From Megascapheus bottae (Eukaryota; Chordata; Mammalia; Rodentia; Geomyidae): a stretch of DNA of 64,000 nt. The stretch is taken from NCBI GenBank assembly GCA_024803745.1, contig JANJXV010000014.1:3519001-3583000 (forward strand). Reading direction: 5' to 3'. Below, piece after piece: positions 1-12,328 of this stretch; positions within the stretch are counted from its first letter, which is position 1; every line of letters begins with the position of its first letter. The position numbers and the translations under genes were made by a program. The notes below the pieces were generated by a model. It was not told the origin of the DNA, ran no database searches, and saw only the letters and a list, made by a program, of their open reading frames with translations.

Positions 1-86
1 CAGAGTGCAACAATGTCTGGTTATTTCTAAAGGGAAAAAAACAATTTTAGAAAACATTGTGCTCAAATTAACAACCGATCAGATGA

Positions 87-320
<234 letters not shown>

Positions 321-1783
321 TGAGTAGCCACTTGAGTATTGGTAGTCGTTGATATGCATGGATATGTCTAGGGAAGCCAGGGCTTTTCATTGTTGCTTTT
401 GTTGGTTACAGAAAAGAAAATAGAAAAAGAGTCCTTGATATTGTACTTCCCAACCCCTCTGGTCTGATACAAATACAACTGAATTATTTCCAGAGAATTC
501 TTTGTTTCCTTCACTCACCCAAAGAAGGCAACATTCAGCTTATGTATAAGAAATTGACACTGATAATATACAATCATATCTGTGTTCTCAAAGAAAAAAA
601 AAGCATATGTTAAAACACGACAAGATACTTGTTTACAGAGATGTTGTTAGAATATCTTTTTGTTTTGTTAGCCTTTTATTATGTGTATTCTGTGGGGTTT
701 TTTTTAGGATAAAAAAGTTCGAAGGATTTCTTTTTTGTGTGATTTGCTCTAAATGAACATTTACAATTTGGGTTGTGAACATGTATTTTCTTCATACAAA
801 TCTTCTAGTATTGGAAGAACTTTGGTAAGAAAGCCTGGAGGAAGACTTGTAAAGGTTTGGGGATGGAGGGTGAGGAATTTTATATGCTTAGAAGTTAGAT
901 TTTGATATGTGAAATGGTGGTTAAAGCTATTGTTTAATTTTAAGAATGTGACTCCATTGTTCATATTAATCTTGTGTTAAAATAGATTTAATTGCTAGTG
1001 AAAACTTTGGTTTCACTAGCAATCAAAGTTTATTTTTGAAGTCCTTTTGTTTTCAAAGTAAATGGAATGGATATGCATAATCTCTCTGTCACACTCTTTC
1101 TTTTACACATGCGCGCACACACATACTTAGAATGTTATATCAGAGTGTACACACATTGAAAATTTATGTGAGAAACATAAAGCTTTTTCTCATTGAAAGT
1201 ATTGTGTAATTTATAATATGTAAAATACATATGCTAATTTAAAAGTTTTAAATAATGCAGATGAATAGTGGTCACAGTTAAGCTAAACGTGTTTGCCCCA
1301 AACACTTGGGAAATCCAAAAGAATTATGAATATATTCTGAAAGTTTTCTAACATTATTTACTCAGGGTTACATAGGAATGGTATATTCATGTGTAATTGT
1401 ATGCATGCCTGAGTAATTCATTTATTCTTTCAGTAGTTGCAGAAATTGCATACATTTAAAATTTGGGGTTTTGAAAAAGAAAAATAAGTATTTAAATGTC
1501 ACATAATATAGTTGCAGTGAATGGAAAGGATGGATTTCTATGCTCAATAAAAATCAGTGGTCCATTTGTTATGTGTCATACCAAGACTCTGTGTATTAAA
1601 ATTAGATAGTAATGACAAAAGTTGTACAATTTCAAGAATATACAACTTGGCATCTCTCTTATAGATAATCTTATCATTCATTTCCAAAATGGATAAAGAT
1701 TTGCACCTACTCTTTGAGACTAGTCTTTGTTACATTGCTTAGTGTTCCAGTGAAATGTTAATCGATATGAAATGGTCAAATAT

Positions 1784-1980
1784 GGGGCCAGAAGTTTGGC
1801 CTAGTGGTAGAGTGCTTGCCTAGCATGCACAAAGACCTGGGTTCGATTCCTTAGTACCACATACATAGAATAAAAAGCCGGAAGTGGTGCTGTGGACCAA
1901 GTGGTAGAGCTCTAGCCTTGAGAAAGTCCAAGGACAGTGCTCAGGCCCTGAACTCAAGCCCAGGACTGGGAAAAAAAAGG
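1784..1980 (+). mobile_element. IDL-Geo SINE
   Basis: Full dimer: ID-like left half with box-B sequence, CCACATACATAGA linker, Geo right half and A tail. Flanked by a 14-bp target-site duplication aaatggtcaaatat (1770-1783, 1981-1994). Confidence 0.93.
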
Positions 1981-2373
1981 AAATGGTCAAATATATTTGC
2001 AACCCAGGGGTTACTTTTTCAAGCCACCAGATTTGTCAGTCCATTCAGTGCATTGATAGACTTTGTGAATCATTGCAGAGAGGGAGGGAGGGGATCAAAA
2101 AAGCAAAATCTTCAAGACCATAGTTTGAGAATTCTGCTGACAAAATCATATGCTGTAAAACTTTTTATTATATAATGAATAGGGGAACTTGAATATGTCT
2201 GAAAATCAGTAAAAACAGTTCTGATGAAATATAGGGAGAAAGAAAAGACTTTCCTCTCTGAGTTTTTGAAGTAACTTTTAAAAATCATGTATGTTGAGAA
2301 TAAGATCCTTAAGAATTATTTAATAAAGTGAGACTGTTGTTGGATTTCATGTAATATAGATCCTCAAACATTT

Positions 2374-2605
2374 AGGCCCTGCTTGGTATGCATGGCGAAT
2401 GCCTGTAATTCTAGCTACTTTAGAGACTGAGATCTGAGAGTCCAGATTTGAAAACAGCTCGGGCAGGAAAGTCCAAGAGAGTCTTATAATCCAATCAATG
2501 AGCAATAAGCTGACTTAGGAGGTAGAGCACCAGCCCTAGGTGAAAAAGTTAAGGACAGTTCCCAGGTCCTAAATTCAAGCCTAGTACTGGCATACACACA
2601 AACAT
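2374..2605 (+). mobile_element. B1-Geo chimeric SINE, diverged
   Basis: 7SL/B1-type head (ggcgaatgcctgtaattcta) followed by a Geo right half (gaggtagagcaccagccc) and a weak tail. Older than the IDL-Geo copies. Confidence 0.75.
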
Positions 2606-5581
2606 AAAATTGCTCAGGTCCTTTAGAACATCACCATGTGTTTCTATTTGGAAATAAAGTCTCTGTTGATATCACTAAAAAATTTTGGCTCCTTTTGGTC
2701 AGGGCCTTGCAATGGTACTAATAGTGCATGCTATCTATAAGCAAAACAAAATCCCCTATGTAGTTTCCAAAGAGGTGTATCTTCCTGGTCCATGCATAAT
2801 TCCAACTAGCCCACCATTATGTTGATCAGATCTTCCTATTTGCAAATGCAATATTTTATTATACTACATTTTCATCAATTTCAACAGATGTATGTTCTAA
2901 AATCCAGAAAACCTTCATATTATTCAGATTTCTGCTAATGGCAAAACTCCATTAACTAGCACTTCTATATAAATAGGGTACATAGATAATTGATGATGTT
3001 CCCAATGATTATTCTGAGGCACTGCAGGATCATCAAGTGCGTCTGACTCATCAGAGGAAAATTAAATTACATTCAGTGTCATTTCAGTATTGAGTGTATA
3101 TTATCTTTCTTTTATTCTTGGAAATGGATAATATGTGCACAGTCTCTATGGTAACTCCCTATAAGCCAGAATATGTGATTAACTCATTTTCCAACCATGC
3201 CAGATAATAGAGAACTTATTGTATTGGGTTCATCATAGCTGTTATTTACAAAAATTCAACTTTTCACTTTAGCTGAAAAAGACAGCTCTTCTTTAAATTT
3301 TCATATCAACACCAAATAGATACATACAAATATTTTGGTTATTTGTCTAGAACTGAATTCTCAAGTTTAAAATAAGATATTATGTTCGATGAGGCACTAT
3401 AATACTTCCTAACTAAGCATATGCTTGGATAATGCTATCTCGTACTTACTAATTAATGATACCTGAATAAGCACGCCTTTTATCTTCAGATAATTCTAGG
3501 TGTATTGAATTGATATCATTTGTAAAGGTTTTGGACATCTATAGGATTTCATGTGTTTATTCTTCAAATTTAATATAAGAAATATTCAGGCTTGAAGATA
3601 TGGTCAAGAACATTCAAAGCTTTCTTTCAAAGGTGAATGGATTTTTAAACAAGTTGACTCGTCTCAGGGGAAGAAAACATAAAAGCTTATGTAATATGGT
3701 AATATAGTAATTATCAGTTACTTAGAAATATTTTGTTCTTGATGTTATTGTTGTTTTCATCGTCGCCATTGTCTCTTCCTCCTTTTCCTTCTTCTTCCAT
3801 CTCCTCTTCCTCCTTCTCCTCCTTAGTTTTCTTTCTTTTTTGATAAAATTCTTCACAAGGCTTCAAACTAGCACCATAAATTATCCAGTTGAAATATGGA
3901 ATCATTTATAGATTATAAATTAAAGCACTAACAGACCTAAATTACATCTCACTGAGATTATGTTATTTACTCTTCCTGCTAGCTATTCTGATATTCTGAT
4001 ATCTAATCTCACAGAGATAGTGTGGTCCTTGGCCTCCAATGGCTCTATGATCCTGCTTACAAGCAAAGTGAGTAAAGAGTTAGCACAAATGGAATCTGGT
4101 GTATGCTTTGGAGGCAAAGCATATGCTGAGAAAAGAGGGGTTTCATTTTGTACAATGTTTCTTTTGCCTCAGAGACAGTATAAGCATGAAGTCTAGCAAT
4201 GCAAGAGCAGTTTAATTTGGTGTTTGCTAATGCACTTATACACAAACACATAATTTGGGGATGATTTTAGAGAGACAGATATTGCATACTTTTTGGTTGC
4301 CATATACACTATTAACACTTTATAGTACTGTAACACATACAGCGGTCACAATTAGAAACCAAGAATTGGTACTTTAGAGTTTTCCAAATTTTACTAGTAT
4401 TAACATTCATGTTCCTTTGTGTTCCAAGACTAGGACACCATAATACTCATGTCTTAGTGTCCCCAGGTCAGGGTACTTTGTCAGACCTTCCTTGTGTCTC
4501 TTGTCCTTGAGAATATTGAGAAGCACAAGACTAGTGTTCTGTAGAATATACCCTCATTCCCTTACCTGTACTCAATAAATAAATGTTATCACTGATATTA
4601 AGAAGATTTTTTTAAATACAGAGAGTGCTCTTAACTGTTAAATATGAATTCTCTAGGTATAGCACATCACTGTCATTGGGCATTATACTTGTTAACAAAT
4701 ACTTAACCGTAGAAATCTATCACTGATATTGATATTCCCCAGAGATAAGCTTTTGTAACTATTGCAATGGAAAAAAATAATAAATTCATAGTTACAAAAT
4801 TTTAGGTACTAAATGTGAGAGAGTATGGTGCAGATTTCCTGAACAGTGTAACTTTTCGTAGTCATTGCACACTCTTAGAATGCAAATTCCGGGGTATCAG
4901 TGTGTGAGAAATAATGCACCTACTATCTGACGAATATAACTGTTACCCCTCTATACATTACAACTTAAAAAAAAGAATGCATATTCCAGCCTTAGTGGTG
5001 GGGTTTTGGAGGCTAATAGATGTGTATGCTGTAGGCTGAAGAGGTAGCAGGTTTTGAATCCCCGATTTAGCGATTGGCAGGGCTTAAAGTTTTAAGATTG
5101 GGAAACCCAGGGCCTCTGGTATTTTCAACAGGGATTTAGTGGGAGTGGGGAGGGGTGAGGGAGGAGGAGGTGTATATACTTCCACACTTCCACCTAGAAT
5201 TGTAAACAGAGAACAGTTTTCCCTAAATTGCCCTGAGTATGTGTGAAAGTACAAAAGAGGTCCTGGGTTTTATCTAAAAAGTTTGGGCTGTTTGTGAGTT
5301 TTTAGGTATGTCAATCTCTAAACTTTCCGCAGCTCTTTAAAACTGCTTGAGGAAAACAGTGTGTAAAGCAGAGACTAGTGCTATTAGGAAGCAGTGTCTG
5401 AACGGGACAGGAAAACGTTAAACCTTGAAAGGCTAAACACCACTTAGTGCAGTTTGCAGTCTTACCCTTTGGGGAATAGGCATGGAGCAGGGGATCCCAA
5501 ATACTCTGTTTTCTAAGACGGAATAAGTTTTGAAATTTCTGAGGAGTTATGTTATCTTTTAGGCAAAAAATCTGTGTCTTT

Positions 5582-5780
5582 GGGGCCGGGAGTTTGGCCT
5601 AGTGGTTAAAGTGCTTGCCTAGCATGCATGAAGACCCGGGTTCGATTCCTCAGTACCACATATAGAAAAAAAGCCAGAAGTGGTGCTGAGGCTCAAGTGG
5701 TAGAGCTCTAGCCTTGAGAAAGTCCAAGGACAGTGCTCAGGCCCTGAGCTCAAGCCCAGGACTGGTAAAAAAAATAGATA
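5582..5780 (+). mobile_element. IDL-Geo SINE
   Basis: Full dimer with A-rich tail. 16-bp target-site duplication aaaaatctgtgtcttt at 5566-5581 and 5781-5796. Confidence 0.93.
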
Positions 5781-5802
5781 AAAAATCTGTGTCTTTATTC
5801 TT

Positions 5803-5840
5803 TTTTTCATATATTTTTATTGTAATTAATAGAAGGGTTA
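5803..5840 (-). mobile_element. L1 3' end fragment
   Basis: Minus-strand copy of the last ~35 nt of the young L1 3' UTR (attgtaattaatagaagggt on the + strand), matching the end of the L1 at 36620-37429. Confidence 0.6.
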
Positions 5841-6023
5841 AGCACATCAATAATAATTGATTTCCCTAAGTGGGAAATATCTTCATGAAGGACCCTTACA
5901 TAATGAATAATTTGGGCGAGTGCCCACATATTTTCCTGGAAGATTTTAATTGGCTCTACAAAACTTTTCTTTATTCATTATACCAAATATAATACCTAAT
6001 CCAGGATAATTGGGTGTCCATCA

Positions 6024-6163
6024 AAACAGGAGGTAGGTTATACTTAATCTTTGATAAATTAACAAGTATAAAAGTTGAATCAAATCGAATAATAAACAGG
6101 AGGTAGGTTGCACTTAATCTTTGGTAAATTAACAAGTGTAAAAGTTGAATAAAGTTGAATAAT
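6024..6163. repeat. Tandem duplication, 70-bp unit, two copies
   Basis: aaacaggaggtaggtt starts at 6024 and again at 6094; the two 70-bp units differ at a few positions. Not a known repeat that I recognise. Confidence 0.85.
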
Positions 6164-6385
6164 TAAAGACAATAACTAATCATTTTGGCATTTATTTAAG
6201 TATTTTTCCACTTTTCTTTCCTTTGGTGATAATGAGATCCAACTTCAAGATAAAATTCCATACACAAAAAATAAAGTTTTAGCAAAAGTTACTAATAGCA
6301 GAGAGGCTATTTCAGGAGATCAGGATGATGGCCTCCTGTTGACAAGAGTTGTCAGCAGCCAAAGGTATTTCAGAGCCATTGGCTT

Positions 6386-6604
6386 TTTTATTATTATTTT
6401 TTTTTATTTTTATTTTTGTTGCCAGTCCTGGGCTGGGGCTCAGGGCCTGAGCACTGTCCCTGAATTTTCTCAAGGCTAGAGCTTTACCACTTGAGTAATA
6501 GCACCATTTCTGGCTTTTTGCTACGTATGTGGTACCGAGGAATCGAACACAGGTCTTCATCCATGCTAGGCAAGCACTCTACCACTAGGCCAAACTCCCA
6601 GCCC
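6386..6604 (-). mobile_element. IDL-Geo SINE
   Basis: Minus-strand full dimer, tail at the left (T-rich), ending in the ...ggccaaactcccagccc head. Imperfect target-site duplication around (c)attggctttt / catggctttt. Confidence 0.9.
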
Positions 6605-7874
6605 ATGGCTTTTAATTCAGCAAATAAGTGAATGCTTCCTTCCATCTTTATCATGTGCAATGTTAAGTTGATTTTGGTTAAATTAAGGTTGGGGGATATT
6701 TGAAATTGTAATGACACTTCCAACTTCTTTCTGACCTTCCTTCCCTTTCTTTTTCTCCTCTCCAGATCATGATTTCTTAGCAAAAGTAGTTACAGGTCCA
6801 AGTGATTCTGGCAGAAAAACATTTTAGAAAAGTCAAGGTTTGGGCAATATCACCTTTGCCTGACATAACTGAACAGCTTTCAAAATGTGACTTTTTCTTG
6901 TTGTTAAATGCCCTTATGGTGTTTCAGGAGAACTATTTTATATTCCACATAACTAATGTCATTTTCTATCACCTCTGGCATGGGTCCTTGGCTTTATGCA
7001 GATCACTCTGCTTTTGAATCTTCAAGCAAGTAGCAGCATAATCAGTTGATTAATCATCTACCTTACTTATAGAATTTCTCTACAGGGCACCCAAGAATGT
7101 TAAATTACCTTGAGGGAATTGCGCAAATAACAAGTAATGTGTACTCCCCCCCAAATCACTTATTTACTAACTTGCAAGTTATTACCTTGGCTTTCTTAAA
7201 GAATGAACTTTTTGCAATGACTAATTTATACAATTTTCTACTTAAATGCATGTAATTAATGGCAAAAGATTGGAAAATAATTAATGCTAATAATTTAGAG
7301 AATTATAATTTTTCTTAATTTTCTCTATAATGCTGCAGTTTATACATTAGTATCTTTCAGTTAGTCCGTTAATAACTTAATTACTTTAAATGGTTTTATG
7401 CCTTTATAAATGTTCTTTCTTTGGAGGATTATGGGGCCTCTATTTGAAGTCTGCCCCCACTCTAATTGCCCATAGTCGATTTTAGTGGTAGGCTTTCACC
7501 AGAGACAGGAATGTTCCCACCTTCTTCCTGAGTTCTCTGCATCTTAACTCCAGCTCAGTGCATTGTAGGCTTTGTTTGTTTTTATTCAAATATGCTTGAA
7601 GCAGTGCCCTGATGAGGTACCTCCGTTCACCTCTTCAAATAATGCTCATCATGGACTCTCCAGTGCTCAAAGGTAGTCAACAAACTGTGAAAGCCACAAA
7701 AACAGCTTCGTGCATTCACTTTGAAGACTTGCAAGAAGTTGCATCTCAACACTTTTTTCTGCTCAAGAACTACAAACACACTTTTCTTGTAACCTAAATT
7801 TTCACTGGAAATCTCAAGAACACATGCTTAATTTAAACTTAGCAAGCTACAAACCACACTGCAGGGACTTTGTT

Positions 7875-8076
7875 TATTTTTTTTTTTTGGCCAGTCATGG
7901 GGCTTGAACTCAGGGACTGAACATTGTCCTTGGACTTTTCTCAAGGCTAGAGCTCTACCACTTGAGCCACATCACCACTTCCAGCTTTTTTTTTTAATGC
8001 ATGTGGTATTGAGGAATCGAACTTGGGCCTTCATACATGCTAGATGAGCACTCTACCACTAGGCCAAATTCCCAGC
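7875..8076 (-). mobile_element. IDL-Geo SINE
   Basis: Minus-strand full dimer with long T-tract tail and a second T/A tract at the linker. Flanks share cactgcagg(g/t)acttt. Confidence 0.9.
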
Positions 8077-8333
8077 CACTGCAGGTACTTTTAAGGGCCC
8101 CCAAACATTATAATATTCAATCACTTTCTCGTATCTTTTCCTAATTTCTTGCTAGTATGTCATGACACCTTCACAGCCAACCATTTCTCATCACCTGACA
8201 AAGCCCATTGTGATTTTCAAAGGTCAGTAATGTACAAGAAGAAAAACAAAAGTGCCGGCTCAAGAGGAAATAATAGAGTTTGAATTGAATTCCACATAAC
8301 ATAGCATATTGGGAGGATCAAAAAAGAGAGATT

Positions 8334-8579
8334 GGGCTGGCCACAGTGGTCCATGCCTGTTTTCCTAGCTACTCAGGGGGCTGAGTATTGCGGATTGAGC
8401 AGTTCAAATTCAGCCCAGGCACTAAAGACCATGAGACTATCTCTAATTAACCAATAGAAAACCAGAAGTGGCGCTGTGGCTCAAGGAGTAGGGTGGTAGT
8501 CTTGAGCTGAAGAGTTCAGGGACAGTGCCCAGGCCCAGATTTTCAAGCCCCATGACCAACAACAACAACAACAAAAAGG
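8334..8579 (+). mobile_element. B1-Geo chimeric SINE
   Basis: B1-like head (tgcctgttttcctagctact), spacer with taattaaccaatagaaaacc, Geo right half (gaagtggcgctgtggctcaa) and a (CAA)n tail. Confidence 0.9.
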
Positions 8580-10614
8580 AGGGGTTCCAATCACATCATC
8601 CAAATAGTAATTTTGAATTTAGGAGATATCCTTGATCTAGTATAGTTGAAAAACTAATGTCAGTGCCCTGTATCAGAATAACCTACATTCTATGCTTTAT
8701 TTGTCCTGTTTATCTTGTCTTGTGAAAATATGTTGATTTAATCTGTTAACAGACATGTTAGAGCTAGAGATGCTAAAAATGAGGAAGTACCAGTATGGGG
8801 TATGTGCAGGTATATAGAAAAACTGCTATATTAGTTTGAAATGTGGGATAGACCAGCCAATTATGCTTGAGAATTTAAAATGACACACACCCTGCACCCC
8901 ACTGCTAATGCTCATGTAATTTGGTTTCTGTAGCAAAGGCATCGTTTCCATCTTTAAGGCTAGAACTGAATTTCTCCTCATTGTGGCTTTAAAATGTATC
9001 TTTTTACTTTTATATCCAAAGCCTATATAACTACATGGTCTGAAACAGAACAAATCAAAGGAAATACTACTTTAAACCACATAAAGGTAAACCTACCTAA
9101 TACATAATAGCAAAAAAAGGTAATCACTGGGATAAATTATTGAATAATTTATTTAAACTGGCTTAGAATTAGTTTGTTTTCTTAAGTATATTTTAAAACA
9201 AACTTGAATTTTAAAAAAAAATCATCCAAAGGCATTAACCAGAGATACAGTATTCAACTAAGAAACACTGTTTTTTCACATTAGATCATTGTATTTGAAA
9301 CATAATATTTGCCTAGCTGAAATGATTCAGATCAATGATCTTCAAACTCTGTCTTGGAAGTTTATTAGTCCAGCAAGTAGGGCAAAGGAAACAAAACAAG
9401 AATTCCTAGCTCAACTAGGAAACTTCACATTTATCTCTTTTTACATTAGAGTTCTGTTCAGGCTTTCAATGAAAAGGAATTCCACTGCCAAAGACAAACA
9501 AAAGACTGAAAATCTCTGAGTTGGACCAAATCTTGCTTTGTAGCTAGGGCCTTATTCCTAGAGGTTTTTTGTACATAGAATTTAGACTATGAAGATTCAC
9601 AAACTAATACTAATACCAAATGAGTGCATCTTCAAGTTAAAGAACATGTTTGTGTTAAGAGTCTTTGAAGAAAACATTACATGTGTCTCTGTTGGAGATA
9701 GTATACTTTTTACTACTAAAGCATTTTGGAGGCCACTAAATGTCACATACAGAGAAAAGTAATACCAATCAGCCCCTGTCTTGATGCATGCTAAACAGAA
9801 CCTAGTTGGGAGAGAGGGGCTGTTCAGAGAGTGGTAAGAAATAGAAGAGGTGTTGGATGTGAGGTTTGTTTTTTTCTTTTTAAATTTAAATTGTACTTAA
9901 TACTTTAACAGCATTCTTTATAGGGATTTATTAAAAGTTGCTTGTAACAAACTTTGAGCTAAGTTTGCAAGGACAAGTACAAATTCATTGAATGCAGAAT
10001 ATGGCAGTTGCTGTGGAGGTGGCTTATTTTGTTACTAGCAAGTAGGGTATTCCATTTAGGGACCAGAGAGATTGATGGCTGCCAAGGCCACACTAAAAAT
10101 CTTGAAACTTAATTTTCAGATAGATGTCAGGAAATATTGAAACATGTTATTTGCATGACATAATCAGATTTATGTCTTAGGAGATTATTCTGGCAGCAAT
10201 ACACAGAGTGGGTTATAAAGCAACAAGAATGTGAATGAGGAAATAAATCAGACAAGTTATAAGGATCCAAGTGAGAAATGATCGCTTAACCAAGTTAGCA
10301 ATGGAGATAGGGAAGAAGACAGATTTTATTGAGATTGAGAAGAAATGTCTTCAGTTTCCCAGTGAGACTGTGAAGTGAAAGAGAAGAGTAAAGGATGACA
10401 TCCGCATTTTGCCTAAGTGTAGTTGAATGAGTGGCCACTTCCGGCTTTGAGCATAGAAAAGTTCAAGTTTACAGTAGTGAGCTGTTAGGTTGATCAAGAT
10501 GCATTGTACTCATAACCTGAATACTGCGATTAAAACCTCTTTGTCCAACTGTCTAATGATAAACAAAGCTCTCCACCCCCTAAAGCCATGAGCCCAGACA
10601 ATGTATGGGAGTAT

Positions 10615-10780
10615 ACAGATGTTCTAGACCTAGTTCTAGCTTGCCATGATGATATTTTTATTTCTTACTTCTAGGTCTGTGAACTTGATCTTTAAGGTGA
10701 TGTTATCATCTGTAAAATGAGGAAAACAATAATACCTGCCTCTGAGGAGTGTAGTAAGGGAATTTTGACCATAGAAAGTG
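10615..10780 (+). repeat. MIR remnant
   Basis: Contains atctgtaaaatgaggaaaac and ataatacctgcctctgagga, diagnostic of the ancient MIR SINE core. Confidence 0.7.
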
Positions 10781-11201
10781 TGCTGCATTTTAGCAATGGG
10801 AAAACTTCCCTAACAAGGAGAATTTATACCAGAGCAGACATAAGAGCCAAAAACATTCCCAAGGGGGAAGCCTGTTCAACTTATTTTCCTGAAAAACATT
10901 TTTTTGTCAGTCACGGCGCTTGAACTCTGGGCCTGGGCACTGTCCTTGAGCTCTTCATCTCCAGACTAGTGCTCTACCACTTGAGCCACAGTGCTACTTC
11001 CTACTGAATCATTTTTCTAAAACAGGTTTGGGGAAGTAGAGATTTTGCTTGAGGCAAGATTAACTTTGATCTCTCTTTCTCCCTTTTAGTTAGTACTTGT
11101 TAGCTTGCTTTCTTGTGTGATTTGCTTTTACAATTTAGATTGAATTATTGACAAAAGTGCACTGTCTCCCCTTAGCTGCTTTGTCGTTATTGTTGTTTCA
11201 T
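10781..11201 (+). repeat. Duplicated block, copy 1 (with SINE insertion)
   Basis: Shares tgctgcattttagcaatgg through gacaaaagtgcactgtctc with 12884-13191 in the same orientation and order. Copy 1 is longer because a minus-strand Geo fragment (about 10896-11004) sits in it. Confidence 0.85.
10896..11004 (-). mobile_element. Geo-half SINE fragment
   Basis: Minus-strand Geo right half (tctaccacttgagccacagt) with a T tract at its left and no left monomer. Absent from the paralogous block at 12884. Confidence 0.8.
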
Positions 11202-11373
11202 TAATGAGGCTCCAAGAATTCCATGAATCTTATTGAACATGGTTATTATTTGCTTCCTCAGATATTAGTTTCCTTACCCATAAGCTAGTGCTAATAAAAT
11301 AATGCTACTATGTCTGTTCTTTATTTACATTTATGTAAACAGCATTTTACTCAATAATTTTAATCATTTCTAG

Positions 11374-11417
11374 GAACTTGCCACACCAGACTCAGATTCC
11401 CCAACAGCAGTCTACAG
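11374..11417 (+). CDS. SGCE: SGCE coding exon, 44 bp
   Basis: Short SGCE exon with acceptor atttctag and donor gtgagt. It completes the Gln codon of the previous exon, reads NLPHQTQIPQQQST, and ends with G of a Gly codon. Human SGCE as I recall it has TT where this has ST. It is part of the Pro/Gln-rich cytoplasmic tail. Because it ends in phase 1, the reading of the last exon depends on whether the 35-bp exon at 12294-12328 is included. A duplicated ~300-bp sequence block flanks it on both sides (10781-11201 and 12884-13191). Confidence 0.96.
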
Positions 11418-12293
11418 GTGAGTACTGAAAATACTAAGTGGATGTTTATAGATGAAGCTAATAGGTTAAAAGATAATTATAGCATTGTGTACATTACAAA
11501 GCTTTAGCTTTACCAAGGAAGGCAAAACAATTGTATCTTCCTTAATCAGACTTAGGACTTCAGAATAATAGCTTAGATTATTACATGGATTGGCATCAGA
11601 ATGTTAAATATGGGGTAAATGATCTTAGTGCAAAAGCATCCAAGGAGGTCCCATCTAATTAAGGAAAACTGAATAAAATCCCCTTCTTGTGTGGACCTCC
11701 CCCATTCTTTCCCTTAAAATGAAAGATTTTTAGCTTGGATGTGTCCAGGATTTATCTCAGTAAGTGAGCAGCTTGAAACTGACTCTTACAAAGGGAAATC
11801 ATTGTGACTAATCACTGAGGCTTCAGGGGGATAAATGAGAAATGGTTAGTCTGGTTTTAAAGGAGCTTTAAAAAGCTGTTATAACATGATCAGTGACAAC
11901 AAGATGGCAGACAATTTCCCCAGACTATTCTATTTTCCTAAGACTTGCTTTCTTTACATTTATTTCTTTCAAGTGTCCTAAAAATTTTCCACCACCAATT
12001 ATTTCATTCATCTCAGTAATGAGTAGATAACTTATTCATGATTGTCTTCTAATTAGTGGTTGATTCCTAGTTCTAATTGCCAGGCAACCGGTAATGCCTT
12101 TGTAGCTCTTTTGGAAAAGCAAGAGAAGTTTTAAAACGTAAGTTGGGTACAGAATTCTAAGTATGAATAGGGGCATTGTAGTATGGAGTCTCTTAAATAA
12201 GTATTCTGTTAAAAGATTCAGGCACATATAAAAATGTATTGGATGTTTTCATTTGGCAATTATCTTCTCTATTACTGCTTTCGGGAATTTAAG
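11418..12293 (+). other. SGCE: SGCE intron before the alternative exon
   Basis: Intronic sequence from the donor after the 44-bp exon to the acceptor of the alternative exon. AT-rich and apparently free of recent SINE or L1 insertions. No other feature seen. Confidence 0.7.
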
Positions 12294-12328
12294 GAGATTT
12301 TCGTTTGACAACTTTTCAAAGATTTGAG
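12294..12328 (+). CDS. SGCE: SGCE alternative (brain-type) exon, 35 bp, GC donor
   Basis: Cassette exon matching the alternative exon known as 11b in mammalian SGCE, reported as enriched in brain. Acceptor context is gggaatttaag. After two bases that complete a Gly codon it reads DFRLTTFQRFE and ends in phase 0. The following bases are gcaagt, so the donor is GC within the strong context GAG|GCAAGT typical of GC-AG introns. Its 35 bases shift the frame, so the final exon is then read as VNGIPEERKVTEAMNL and stops at 14254 instead of GKWYP at 14220. The joined C-terminus is what I recall for the longer human isoform. Tissue use in this species is inferred. Confidence 0.9.

Noticed and set aside
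1784..1860. tRNA-like A and B boxes (ggttcgattcc) at many sites
   Set aside because: Always part of a SINE with linker, Geo half, tail and target-site duplications; no stand-alone tRNA cloverleaf was seen.
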